The notes beneath the pieces are model-generated. The model was not told the origin of the DNA, did not search any database, and saw only the letters and a list, made by a program, of their open reading frames with translations. This document shows positions 16,294 through 25,799 of a DNA stretch of 46,351 nt, one piece after another. The position numbers and the translations under genes were made by a program. Origin of the DNA: a virus. Each line of letters begins with the position of its first letter. Position 1 is the stretch's first letter. Location of the stretch: the IMG/VR virus record IMGVR_UViG_3300008259_000110, positions 1-46,351 of that record. One strand, written 5' to 3'.

Positions 16294-16682
16294 GTACTGC
16301 TAAGAAATCGAATCCAAAGCTTTGGAGCAGAATTGTATCTGAGGTTAAGTCAAGCTCAAAGGGCGGAAACTCTGGACAATGGTCTGCACGAAAGGCTCAG
16401 CTAGCTGTTGCCAAATACAAGAAAGCAGGAGGTGGATACAAGGGCGCTAAAGGCTCTGATAATAGCCTATCGAAGTGGACTAAAGAAAAGTGGGGAACCA
16501 AGAGTGGTAAACCAAGTCTAGAGACTGGAGAGAGATATTTGCCAAAGGCGGCAAGAGAGTCATTGTCTTCTAAAGAATACAGCAGAACATCAAGAGCAAA
16601 GAGATTGGGCATGGCTATGGGAAAACAATTTGTACCACAGCCAAAAAGCATTAAAGAGAAAACAGCTAAATATAGAGACTGA
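16290..16682 (+). CDS. DUF5872-like small basic protein
   Basis: A 130-residue basic protein. Residues about 8-70 carry the DUF5872 pattern: LW-x-R-I-V, SSKGGNSGQWSARKAQLAV, YKKAGGGYKG and NSLSKWTKEKW. The domain occurs in phages, giant viruses and some chromatin-like or nucleic-acid associated proteins, and its function is not established. The C-terminal part is basic and disordered. The gene overlaps the 92-residue gene by four bases (ATGA) and its own stop shares a base with the next start. A virion DNA-associated role is plausible. Confidence 0.8.
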   Translation: MSTAKKSNPKLWSRIVSEVKSSSKGGNSGQWSARKAQLAVAKYKKAGGGYKGAKGSDNSLSKWTKEKWGTKSGKPSLETGERYLPKAARESLSSKEYSRTSRAKRLGMAMGKQFVPQPKSIKEKTAKYRD

Positions 16683-17311
16683 TGTCATATTTAAATGCCA
16701 ATATACCAATCATAAACTGTTTAATCAGAAACGAATTTTTGTTTAATCACAAAAAAGGTCACAAAGAGTTTACTCCATGTGACGTTCATTCGGTTGCCTC
16801 AATACAAGGTAGAACACCTTTGTTTGAAGCATTTCTTGAGAATGGTGTTAATTGGACGAGAAGACCCATTAGTGCTTTCGCATGGAAAGAAGAAGCCGAA
16901 GAGTTGCCGTTGACTGAATATATCTATTGGGATTGTTTCAGCCCGTACATTGACGTAAAAGTTAGGGAGAGACTATCAGGGTTAAGAGCTGACCTAATAT
17001 CAATTACAGGAGTAAAAAGACAAGGAATTTACTTGTTTACACTTGATTGGTCTCACGAAAATAGAAACAACTTAGACCTAGGGTTTTCTGAAACGCCAGA
17101 ACATAAGTGTGGGCATCTATTTAAAATGGATAATGGCAACTATTTTATCTATCCAAACAATAGAATTATTTGGTTTGATAGAGCTTGGACATTTGAGAGA
17201 ATAGACAAAAATCCTGGGTACGAAATTGACTTGAATATTTATTCAGTCGAAAACAAAACATACCACTCAACAGATTACTCTTATATTACTGAATTCAAAA
17301 AAGAAGATTGA
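16682..17311 (+). CDS. Hypothetical protein, 209 residues
   Basis: A mixed alpha/beta protein rich in aromatic residues, with segments such as YIYWDCFSPYIDVK and NRIIWFDRAWTFERI. No signal peptide or transmembrane helix is seen. I do not recognise the family. It lies between the basic-protein genes and the tail-hub gene. Tight spacing to both neighbours implies co-expression with late genes. It may be a minor structural protein, but nothing in the sequence says so directly. Confidence 0.7.
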   Translation: MSYLNANIPIINCLIRNEFLFNHKKGHKEFTPCDVHSVASIQGRTPLFEAFLENGVNWTRRPISAFAWKEEAEELPLTEYIYWDCFSPYIDVKVRERLSGLRADLISITGVKRQGIYLFTLDWSHENRNNLDLGFSETPEHKCGHLFKMDNGNYFIYPNNRIIWFDRAWTFERIDKNPGYEIDLNIYSVENKTYHSTDYSYITEFKKED

Positions 17312-17312
17312 T

Positions 17313-17651
17313 ATGGCTTCAAAAGTTAACAAAGACTCAATGCCGTGTAATAGTCCACGGCCTGCTAATGATGGTAAGCATAAGCGTGTGGTTAAGGCTT
17401 GCGCTGACGGTCAAGAAAAAATTGTCCGATACGGAGCTAAGGGTTATAGTTCAAACTACAGTCCTGAGGCACGAAAGCAATATAGAAAGCGACATGCGAA
17501 AGAAGCAAACTCATCTAAGCTAACAGCAGGTTGGTGGGCTTTCCATGACTTGTGGAGCAAGGGTTCTACAGTATATCGTGAAGGAAAATCATCAGGCAAG
17601 GGAGAACGATTCGCAAAGAAAGGTAAAGCAATTAAAAAAGCAATGGCATGA
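17313..17651 (+). CDS. Small basic protein with an RKRHAKE-type motif, 112 residues
   Basis: A 112-residue basic protein. The order VKACADGQEKIVRYGAKG, then ARKQYRKRHAKE, then KLTAGWWAFHDLW resembles a small phage protein type in which a short beta hairpin precedes a K-x-[FY]-R-x-R-H helix and a tryptophan-rich turn. Members are widespread in marine tailed phages and are of unknown function. Its C-terminus is Lys-rich. It overlaps the next gene by four bases (ATGA). Confidence 0.7.
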   Translation: MASKVNKDSMPCNSPRPANDGKHKRVVKACADGQEKIVRYGAKGYSSNYSPEARKQYRKRHAKEANSSKLTAGWWAFHDLWSKGSTVYREGKSSGKGERFAKKGKAIKKAMA

Positions 17652-17872
17652 GAAGAGGTTTGACGGGCGCTATGAGCGCAGGTAAAGACGCAAGAAACAA
17701 GCCTACAAGTACTCCTTCTCGTGGATTAGGAGATACTATAGCGAAATTCACCAAAGCGACAGGTATTGATAAAGTTGCTAAATTTGCAGCTAAGGCAGTG
17801 GGCGCTGAAGACTGTGGCTGTGATGGCCGAGCAGAAACTTTGAATAAAGCGTTCCCATACAAAAACAAATAG
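17648..17872 (+). CDS. Small conserved phage protein with a C-x-C-D-x-R end, 74 residues
   Basis: A 74-residue protein with the pattern GLGDTIAKFTKATGIDKVAK followed by EDCGCDGRAETLNKAFPY. I recognise this form (a short amphipathic helix, a C-G-C-x-x-R motif, then LNK-x-FPY) from many environmental and Bacteroidota phages, where it is annotated only as hypothetical. The Cys pair may bind metal or form a disulfide. It lies directly before the giant tail-hub gene. Confidence 0.7.
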   Translation: MRRGLTGAMSAGKDARNKPTSTPSRGLGDTIAKFTKATGIDKVAKFAAKAVGAEDCGCDGRAETLNKAFPYKNK

Positions 17873-17873
17873 C

Positions 17874-20800
17874 ATGAAGCAACAGCACCATCCTACAGAT
17901 ACAAGGACATACGAAAAGGGAATATCTTCTGATACAAACAAGGAAATACTTGGAGCAAGTGAGGAAGGTGGACATGTAGACGCATTGAATATGCGTAGTA
18001 TGCCTATGGATGGAAACAACCTTGCTGCTAAGAAAATAAAAGGAGAAGACCTTAACTACCCAAACATAGACAACAGATGTTTCTTAGAGGTTCCAGGAAT
18101 CATTGATGAAGGATATGTTTGTATGATGACTCAAGAGATTGATAATCATATCATTGAGATTTGGGCGCACCCTGAATATGAGGACTATCCCCCATTCATG
18201 CGTGTGGACGGTCAGATTGTCCTGATGAGTGAAAACTTTCCCGTTGACCTAGACCACCCATTGCAGTATCACAAGAACGAAAACTGCGTGAGTGGTGAGT
18301 TCTATATCACGAACAACAATACACCTCCAATGGTATTCTCGTTGAAAGACTTGATGACCCATTCTGGTATGCTTCCTGGCACAGAGTGTGACCTTACATA
18401 CTTTGACTTATTCAATATAGACAAGTACACTATTCAGTCAACTGGTATATTGCATAAACCATTGTTTATTAAGCAAACTGCTTCAGCGTCAGGAGTTTAT
18501 GATTCAGTGATTGGGGGAACAGGAATACCTGTTGGTAGTTACTCTTACTCATATCGCTATGTAACCACGCAAGGAGACAGAACACCTTTCTCTCCATTTA
18601 CGGAATTGATTCCAGTTGTAAGAAATAGTAGCACAGCATTCTCTCCGTACTTTCCAAACACACGGACATTTTCGTCTGTACCTGATATAAATAGCAATAC
18701 GCCATACGGAAACCACATCAGAATAAAGTACGAAAACAACTCTGACTTTTCTTTCATAGAAATCAGAAGAGATTCTTGGTACACTGGAACACCTATAGAT
18801 GTGCCACCAGTATCTGAGGTAATCGGAAGTATTCCAATTACGGCAGGTTTAAATGTCATAAATGTTCTTGATAGAGCAAGTGGAACATTTGAAGGTGCAG
18901 TAATCCTTGACTTAGAAGAACAGACAAATCAATTCAATTCCGTTGAGCGTGCGAAGTCTATTCGCTACTTTAACGACAGATTGTATTTGATGAATATTGC
19001 GTATAAACCTAAAGACTTAGGTGGAGCTATAACATTCGTTGATGATACAGAGCCTGTGTTTCCTGTGATTCAAAAGCTGTTTAAGCAAGGACATAAGAAT
19101 GTGTACAACGCTGCTATACACAAAAGCTACATGCGTGGAGAAAAGCATGCGTTCGCAGTTGTGTTGTTTGACGAAAAACATAGTTCAACATATGCAGAGC
19201 AAATACCGGGTAACGCATTAAACTATCAATTCCCTAACCGAAGAGAGCCACTATCAACGGAATCTTTAGGTATGTCTTATATGGGAACTGTTTACGCTCG
19301 TGACGTTGATGGGAATATAAACCAAACGCATGAGGTGTTTGACCACTACGATGCTGTAAGAAGAGAGGCTTTTGATGATAGCAACGGAGACTACTTGATT
19401 TCAGTTAAGGAAAATGACCCTTTCAATGTATTGACTCCTACGTCTCAAAATGATTCAGACACTACATATCAATATAGAATAGACCAAGAAGTAGGTTTGG
19501 ATGGAACTCCAACTGAAGACTTTAATCCTAAAGGGTTTGGATTGGATTACTATTCAATGGGTTATGCATTTAAGGGGATTGACACATATCCTGAAGAATG
19601 GTCTGATGGTTTCTCTGTTGTTCAGACAGACCCTGCTATGCGTGTGGTTGCCCAAGGCTTTGGATTCTATTCATTATCTGAAGCAGAGAAGCTTGGTCAA
19701 GCTGATGGAGCAAAGAGTACAGATTCAATTTGGGCATATTTCCCAGATTTGGAATTATTGTATCCTGAGGTGTACGAAGATGTATTGAATAATCCTACGA
19801 GTTACCAAATACAATTTGTTTCTCCTCTTGGTTACTACACAGAGGTGTATTCTCACATCAATGATGTAATTGATATTAGAGACAAGGGTGCAGACATGAT
19901 TGTCTATCCACGAATAATTCGTGATGGTATAGATGCTGATGATGGGCAAGCAGTATTTAATCCTGTATTGGAGGCTGATACTGGTATATTAGACCCATTC
20001 ACTGGATACAACTATATCCCTTATGGTAAGTTTACCAATACAACAAATAGTGATTCTCCTGCTTTCCCTTCCAATGGAAACGGAAACGCAGTATTTGATA
20101 TTTTACAGACAAGCAACGTAACTACATATTCTGGTTCTCAGTCTTATTTGAACATTAAAGTTGATGCTCAAATCTATAACGAGACAGGGCCTAACTCTTC
20201 TACCAATCCTAACTTAAATGCAGATGATGCAGGAGTTATGGAATGGAGAGAGCCAATGTATGTAGTGAACTTGATTAAGAACTCAGACATAAACCCTGGG
20301 CTTACTACTCAGTATAAGTACTGCGCTAATTATATTAAGTTCAACTCATTAGTGCTTGAATCAAATGGGGCATTAAATCAATCAGCACAACTTGTATCTG
20401 AAAGATGGGAAGATTGTATTCCTACGTTTACTGGAGAGGTAAATAATGACTACGCAGCATACTACAGATTTGTTTATGTTGTTGACGAGTCCTTAGTAGA
20501 GAGAAGATGGTTGAACGTAACAAATGAATCAGCAGGATTTATCTCTGGTATCTTAGCAACATTGTCTTCTTTTGGCTCTGCGACTGTAACTGACGTATCA
20601 GGTACATACACCATCTATGGAATATATACACATACTCAGACTCAGGATGACATGTGTCCTATATTCACATTGAACTTTGATTTCATTTTGGGATACGAAG
20701 ACTATACATCCATCCCATTAGGAAGCAAGGTGTATGTTAAATACGACAATAGAATTCCTATCCGTATATTCAATGGAGACACCTATGTGAATGAATCTGT

Positions 20801-22382
20801 ATGGGCTGTAATGGATAATGAATATGGTCCAACTGGAGAGCCTAAAGATTCTTTGGCGACATTCACTTGGAACATCCCATTCCCATATAAGAGTTACGAA
20901 TATGCCGATGGATATAGAGTTTGGCAAAACACAAGTCCATGGAACTATGCATCAAACTCTGATAAATTCAAGTTCAATGAAACTGGTATTCGTGGAGCAT
21001 GGATTCGTCAAATGATTACGATGTGGACTGCGGAGACACGAATCAATTTGTCTTTTGCATTCAACAATGAGTCTCCAGAAAAAGCTAACATTGACCAACA
21101 CTTCCCGTTAATCAACTATATTACTCGTCCTTACAAGTGGCAAACGGGTAGCGAAGAAGATAGAACTACGTTTGAAAATAACAACAATCTTAATCCATTG
21201 TACTTCAGCAAGTATGGGTACGAATGGAATTGGTGGTCATATGGAGGATTTAGATTTAGCCCTCAAACAAACATTGATTACACAAAGAGTCAGACCACAA
21301 CCATATATACATCAACGCCTGCCGTTGGCTTTACAGAACAGTCGGATTATTGTACACGAATCATTTGGTCAGAAAGACGACCAATAAACATTCAGAACAC
21401 TCCGACTGTAAAGACTTTTGCTGCTAATAATTACTTTGATATCTCTGATGACACAGGGGAAATTAAGTTTGCATTCAGCTCATTATCTAACGACAAGGGT
21501 AACAACCTTTACGCTATTACAGACAGCGGAGTGTGCTTGTTGCTCGTAGACAAGAGAATCATCCATGAAATCAATGCGAATGAACTAGCAACGATTGGTT
21601 CAGACGTTGGTGGAATTCTTAATCAACTTTGGATTGATAGAACGATTGGAATGACTGATGAGACTTGGAGAAGTTGGGCAGAGTACTCAAATGTTCTATT
21701 CTTCATTAACGATAGAGGGGCATTTGGATTTAGCGACAACGAACTCACTGAGCTTAGCCGTAACGGATTCTACGAGCTGTTTGAAAGACAATTCTTATCT
21801 AAGCTTAAAGATGGGTACATAAGTAATCTTTGTGGAGTATATAACGTAAAGAATAAAGAATACATATTCAACATTGAATTTGACAGAAATCATTCAACTA
21901 TGATTTACGGTGTAGACCAAAAGGCTCTACAATGTCAAAGCTCATACAATTACGATAAGTACCTTCAGCTTGGTCACAAGTTATATGGTATGCGTAATGC
22001 TCAGACGTTTGAACTTGGGATTGGGAATACATTGTTTGACGGAGACATCACTTGCTACATTGCAGGCGTATCTGATAAGGACGCTTACTTTGATAAAGAG
22101 TTTATCCGCATCAGGGTTAACTCTCCATCTAAGCCAGAACAGATATACTTCTACGACAGCTACGATGATTACAAGACTAACAACTATTCATCCGTTGTTG
22201 ATGCTGTAGCTAATCCAATATCCATTAAAGATTACTATGGATACGAGTGCTATATCCCAAGAAAGGATTTAGCTCCACACTATAGACAACAAGGACGTGT
22301 GCTTATCTTTAAGATTGTTAGCACTACAGATGAAGAGTTCTTAGTGGTAAGCACGGGAGTTCAATATAAAGCATTGAAATAA
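17874..22382 (+). CDS. Giant tail hub (muzzle or tail-stabilisation) protein
   Basis: A 1502-residue, beta-dominated, aromatic and Asn-rich protein. The N-terminal region (about 1-120) holds the DTRTYEKGISSDTNKE start typical of podoviral tail-nozzle proteins that work like T7 gp12. The C-terminal third (about 1170-1400) contains repeated blade-like strands, with NNLYAITDSGVCLLL, WIDRTIGMTDETWRSW, and ELFERQFLSKLKDGY. In crAss-like phages the protein at this position is the muzzle that closes the short tail after the rings. No transmembrane or catalytic motif is seen. Confidence 0.7.
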   Translation: MKQQHHPTDTRTYEKGISSDTNKEILGASEEGGHVDALNMRSMPMDGNNLAAKKIKGEDLNYPNIDNRCFLEVPGIIDEGYVCMMTQEIDNHIIEIWAHPEYEDYPPFMRVDGQIVLMSENFPVDLDHPLQYHKNENCVSGEFYITNNNTPPMVFSLKDLMTHSGMLPGTECDLTYFDLFNIDKYTIQSTGILHKPLFIKQTASASGVYDSVIGGTGIPVGSYSYSYRYVTTQGDRTPFSPFTELIPVVRNSSTAFSPYFPNTRTFSSVPDINSNTPYGNHIRIKYENNSDFSFIEIRRDSWYTGTPIDVPPVSEVIGSIPITAGLNVINVLDRASGTFEGAVILDLEEQTNQFNSVERAKSIRYFNDRLYLMNIAYKPKDLGGAITFVDDTEPVFPVIQKLFKQGHKNVYNAAIHKSYMRGEKHAFAVVLFDEKHSSTYAEQIPGNALNYQFPNRREPLSTESLGMSYMGTVYARDVDGNINQTHEVFDHYDAVRREAFDDSNGDYLISVKENDPFNVLTPTSQNDSDTTYQYRIDQEVGLDGTPTEDFNPKGFGLDYYSMGYAFKGIDTYPEEWSDGFSVVQTDPAMRVVAQGFGFYSLSEAEKLGQADGAKSTDSIWAYFPDLELLYPEVYEDVLNNPTSYQIQFVSPLGYYTEVYSHINDVIDIRDKGADMIVYPRIIRDGIDADDGQAVFNPVLEADTGILDPFTGYNYIPYGKFTNTTNSDSPAFPSNGNGNAVFDILQTSNVTTYSGSQSYLNIKVDAQIYNETGPNSSTNPNLNADDAGVMEWREPMYVVNLIKNSDINPGLTTQYKYCANYIKFNSLVLESNGALNQSAQLVSERWEDCIPTFTGEVNNDYAAYYRFVYVVDESLVERRWLNVTNESAGFISGILATLSSFGSATVTDVSGTYTIYGIYTHTQTQDDMCPIFTLNFDFILGYEDYTSIPLGSKVYVKYDNRIPIRIFNGDTYVNESVWAVMDNEYGPTGEPKDSLATFTWNIPFPYKSYEYADGYRVWQNTSPWNYASNSDKFKFNETGIRGAWIRQMITMWTAETRINLSFAFNNESPEKANIDQHFPLINYITRPYKWQTGSEEDRTTFENNNNLNPLYFSKYGYEWNWWSYGGFRFSPQTNIDYTKSQTTTIYTSTPAVGFTEQSDYCTRIIWSERRPINIQNTPTVKTFAANNYFDISDDTGEIKFAFSSLSNDKGNNLYAITDSGVCLLLVDKRIIHEINANELATIGSDVGGILNQLWIDRTIGMTDETWRSWAEYSNVLFFINDRGAFGFSDNELTELSRNGFYELFERQFLSKLKDGYISNLCGVYNVKNKEYIFNIEFDRNHSTMIYGVDQKALQCQSSYNYDKYLQLGHKLYGMRNAQTFELGIGNTLFDGDITCYIAGVSDKDAYFDKEFIRIRVNSPSKPEQIYFYDSYDDYKTNNYSSVVDAVANPISIKDYYGYECYIPRKDLAPHYRQQGRVLIFKIVSTTDEEFLVVSTGVQYKALK

Positions 22383-22386
22383 TTCA

Positions 22387-22394
22387 TATTTTTG
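22387..22394 (+). promoter_or_regulatory. Bacteroidota-type -7 box (TATTTTTG)
   Basis: TATTTTTG in the 26-base gap between the tail-hub gene and the S74-domain gene matches TAnnTTTG. It lacks a clear -33 element. It could start an internal transcript for the internal/ejected protein genes, with a leader of under 10 nt. Confidence 0.35.
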
Positions 22395-22408
22395 TAAAAA
22401 CGAATATT

Positions 22409-23248
22409 ATGGGAAAAGGGGTCGGAGACGCTGTAAGAAATATAGGTGGTTCACTAATGGGGGCTGCCCAAATTGGTATGGGATTACGTCAAAGAAAGAA
22501 GGCTGATGCCTTACTTCCTACACCAGAAGATAGATTAAGCCGTGGGTACTTGAACATGATTCAAGGAAGACGCAGAGCTTTACAAACTGGTACAGCTAAC
22601 AATACAGACCGTGCTGCTGTTCGTCAGCTGATGAAGAGCATGGGTACTGCAGGGTTCCAAGCGGGAGGACAAGTAAACACAGGCGTGCTATCACAATTAC
22701 TTTCACAACAAGCAGAGAACATGCGTGCTGCTAGTGCCGCTGAAATGGGTCAATTAACTCAGCAAGAAGGCGCTCAAGTAGGTGAGATGGCTCAAAGAAA
22801 ATCTGACCTTGGAATGTATCGTTCTCAGACTATGGCTGCTCGTGCAGAAGGTAATGTAAAAGCAGGAGGTGAAAACCTTATGGCTAGCATTATGGGCGCA
22901 CAAGGTCAAGACAAGGATGGTAATAAAACAGCTGGCAAAACGGGTGGTATTGTTGATATGCTAGGGAAAGGAAAGAAGGCTAAAGCCTTTTCTCAAGTTG
23001 TCCCAATGATAGCAAAAGGAGCCGCTATGGCATCTGACATCAATCTGAAAGAGAACATCTCTCACGTGGGGGTTGAGAATGGATTCAACATTTACGAATA
23101 CAACTATAAGAATGACCCATCATCTCGATACAGAGGTGTAATGGCACAAGAGGTGGCATTAAGCCGTCCTGATGCTGTTGCTACTAAAGATGGACACTTG
23201 GCTGTTTACTACGATGTGATTGGTCTTACTATGAAAAAAATTAAGTAA
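22409..23248 (+). CDS. Putative internal virion protein with C-terminal S74-like domain
   Basis: A 279-residue protein. Residues about 1-200 are helical, Gly/Ala/Met/Gln-rich with a basic start, like small podoviral DNA-ejection proteins. The last 70 residues match the Peptidase_S74 intramolecular chaperone: SDINLKENI (with the Ser-Asp autocleavage dyad), GFNIYEYNYK, YRGVMAQEV and AVYYDVIG. S74 domains usually cap trimeric tail fibres and cut themselves off after folding. Here one sits on a non-fibre helical protein. It follows the tail hub and precedes the large cargo genes. Confidence 0.65.
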   Translation: MGKGVGDAVRNIGGSLMGAAQIGMGLRQRKKADALLPTPEDRLSRGYLNMIQGRRRALQTGTANNTDRAAVRQLMKSMGTAGFQAGGQVNTGVLSQLLSQQAENMRAASAAEMGQLTQQEGAQVGEMAQRKSDLGMYRSQTMAARAEGNVKAGGENLMASIMGAQGQDKDGNKTAGKTGGIVDMLGKGKKAKAFSQVVPMIAKGAAMASDINLKENISHVGVENGFNIYEYNYKNDPSSRYRGVMAQEVALSRPDAVATKDGHLAVYYDVIGLTMKKIK

Positions 23249-23254
23249 TACACA

Positions 23255-25789
23255 ATGGCTAAAGAGAAACGTACAAGAGAGGAGCGTAAGCAGGGAAGAG
23301 AGCTTAGAAGAGACGAAAGGCGTGGTGAAAGAATTAGAAAAGCTATTGCTAAAAGCGATGAAGAGATAGGCTTTAGGAAACAGCCTATTAATCTTGATGA
23401 AAACCTTCGAGACCCAGGTTATACGAAGACAAAGCCTGTGACGGTTGTCATGAGGGACAAAACAATCGATAGACTTAATAACGGTGAATTATATACTCAA
23501 AAGGGTAGTATAGAGGCTTACTCTAAAGACAATACACAAGAGGCTGTTGCTAAATCTGTCAGAACTCAATTAGACTATAAAGCAAGTTTAGGTGAGATTG
23601 ATGCGAAAGACAATACTCAATTAGCTAACGGAGTAATACAATCTCAAGCAAATTCTACTCCAACTGCAGGAGCCGCAATAATATCAGCTATAGGCAATAA
23701 TAGTGATGCCACTACTACTGACTTAAATAAACTTCCAAATGCTGCTACTACTGTAAACACGACTCAAAAGCAAGAAGACGATGCTATTGCTAACAATGCG
23801 ATAAATGTTAATAATGCTGTTGATGCTGAAACTGCTGTTGATGCAACTCAAGCTGAGACAGCCGTAGATGGGGGTGTAACTCCTGCGGCAGGGGCTACAG
23901 AAACTGTGAGCGCTCCTATTGGCGGAGATGGAACTCTTGCTGTTCAGCAGATGCAGGGTGGTGCAGCTACATTTGACCAAGGATTAAATAGAACTAAAGT
24001 TCAAGACGAAGTAACAAATGCCGCCTTTCAAGGATTTTCAAATGCTCCAGTTGTAGCTATTGAAAAATTAGGCATCCAAGACTATTTTCCAAATGCAGGA
24101 GAAAACATTGCTGTGGGTTCTTATAGTGGTAAATACATAGGTAATACGACTATCTTCGCAGCACCCGGAGCAAGAGTTCCATTTGGACTTTATGATGCTC
24201 GTATGCGTGCGTTAAAAGAGGCTGCCGCTGATAGACAGAAAGCTATTGATAAGATTATCACTGCTCCACAAACTGCTGAACAATATCAGCAAGTCTTTAA
24301 TGAGTATTTCTTTAGTGGTGTGGAATCTCTTCGTGCTAAATATGGAGACGACCCTAACGCTATCTTATCAAGCCCAGAAGGAGCAAAATTTTTTGCCAAT
24401 GCCAATGCTATAGCTCGTGACTACACGAAGGCTGTTGCTTATGCTGAATCTACTCTTAAGACATATGCTGATAATAAAACATACCTTCCTGATAGCATGA
24501 GAAACAAATGCTTGGAAGTGTTGTATGCTACGGGTGACGATTGGAAGAAAGCAATGAACGGAGAAGGTTCTTTGATAAACAGTTTGAACGGAGTGTTGTC
24601 TTATGTGAATGTTATGCCTGATATTGAGAAATATGCAACAGAAGCATTAAAGCCTGAAAATTTAACTGAAATGCCTATGAACCTTAAGACTGGAGGGGAG
24701 TATGATAAAGAATCATTTGTCGCAGAGCGTGAAAACTTCTTTATGAGAGTTAGAAGTGGGGGCATTCAAGAAGGCTCCAATCAGTACGTTGAGGGTATTA
24801 GAAAGTATTTTACAGGAGACTATATTAAGGCTATTACAGCCATATGTGCCGCTCAAAATGTTAGTGAGGAACAGACTCAAGATGCTATCAGATACTTTGA
24901 GGGTAGAATCCCTAAAGAGAGCATTGAGTTCAAGTACAGCTCTGTAAATACAAATGCAATGGCATTGGCTGAGTTAGCTCAAAGAGATAAAGAATGGAGA
25001 GCAGAGCAAGACAACAGAAAGCTTAGCTTTGCTGGAATTGTTAATAGTGGAGGAACTGACTATAGAAACCCTAATACTGGTATGACATTTAATGAAGAAA
25101 TAGCTAAATTAAATAAATCAGGTCTTAAAGGTGCTGCTCTTGAAAAGAAACTGGAAGAGTTACATGGTATATACATGGGCGCTACAAGTGGTTCTTTTGC
25201 AAAGGTTGATAAAAATGGAGTAGTAGTTACTACGATTCCTCTTCCAAAAATTGACGTTGTTCAAGCAGACCCTCAAAAAAGGTCTTTCACAGTCACATTT
25301 AAAGACCCTCTAACTGGCAAGCCTGTTTCAAAGCAAATGACTGCTGCTCAGATTGCGCAAACGCCTCCGAACTTTAAACTTTCTATTGGTGGAAAAGTTA
25401 TTGAAAGTAATAGTGATTATGCTACGATAGTTGAAAGGCCAGTTTCAATGGAATCAAGACATGCATATTATGATTCAAATGGAGACATACATTATCAAAC
25501 TGCAGCGAAATTAGATGATTATGATAAGTCTTCATTAGGTAGAAGAGTCATATTGGAAACAGAAAAAGTTCAGGTATATATACCAAAAACCATGTATGCT
25601 GAAGACGGAAGGCCATACCAAGGTTACGAAGCAATTCCAGGCCAAGTGCAAGGAAACACCTACAATATATCGAATCCTGCTGGACAAGCAATGGTCGATG
25701 AACGAGTAGGATTTAGCCGATGGCAGTCTGCTCAAGCACAAGCTGGCGGACAAACAACAGTAAGCTCTGGTTCAACAACGACACGATAA
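23255..25789 (+). CDS. Large putative internal (cargo/ejection) protein, 844 residues
   Basis: The first ~50 residues are extremely basic (repeated R/E/K blocks). Residues about 120-235 are Ala/Thr/Asn/Val low-complexity. The central part (about 300-570) is helical. The C-terminal part (about 650-800) has beta segments including RSFTVTFKDPLTGKPVSK. No enzyme motif was recognised. Size and location between the tail hub and the giant protein genes fit an internal virion protein ejected with the DNA, by analogy to podoviruses and crAss-like cargo proteins. Confidence 0.65.
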   Translation: MAKEKRTREERKQGRELRRDERRGERIRKAIAKSDEEIGFRKQPINLDENLRDPGYTKTKPVTVVMRDKTIDRLNNGELYTQKGSIEAYSKDNTQEAVAKSVRTQLDYKASLGEIDAKDNTQLANGVIQSQANSTPTAGAAIISAIGNNSDATTTDLNKLPNAATTVNTTQKQEDDAIANNAINVNNAVDAETAVDATQAETAVDGGVTPAAGATETVSAPIGGDGTLAVQQMQGGAATFDQGLNRTKVQDEVTNAAFQGFSNAPVVAIEKLGIQDYFPNAGENIAVGSYSGKYIGNTTIFAAPGARVPFGLYDARMRALKEAAADRQKAIDKIITAPQTAEQYQQVFNEYFFSGVESLRAKYGDDPNAILSSPEGAKFFANANAIARDYTKAVAYAESTLKTYADNKTYLPDSMRNKCLEVLYATGDDWKKAMNGEGSLINSLNGVLSYVNVMPDIEKYATEALKPENLTEMPMNLKTGGEYDKESFVAERENFFMRVRSGGIQEGSNQYVEGIRKYFTGDYIKAITAICAAQNVSEEQTQDAIRYFEGRIPKESIEFKYSSVNTNAMALAELAQRDKEWRAEQDNRKLSFAGIVNSGGTDYRNPNTGMTFNEEIAKLNKSGLKGAALEKKLEELHGIYMGATSGSFAKVDKNGVVVTTIPLPKIDVVQADPQKRSFTVTFKDPLTGKPVSKQMTAAQIAQTPPNFKLSIGGKVIESNSDYATIVERPVSMESRHAYYDSNGDIHYQTAAKLDDYDKSSLGRRVILETEKVQVYIPKTMYAEDGRPYQGYEAIPGQVQGNTYNISNPAGQAMVDERVGFSRWQSAQAQAGGQTTVSSGSTTTR

Positions 25790-25799
25790 ACACGATAAA

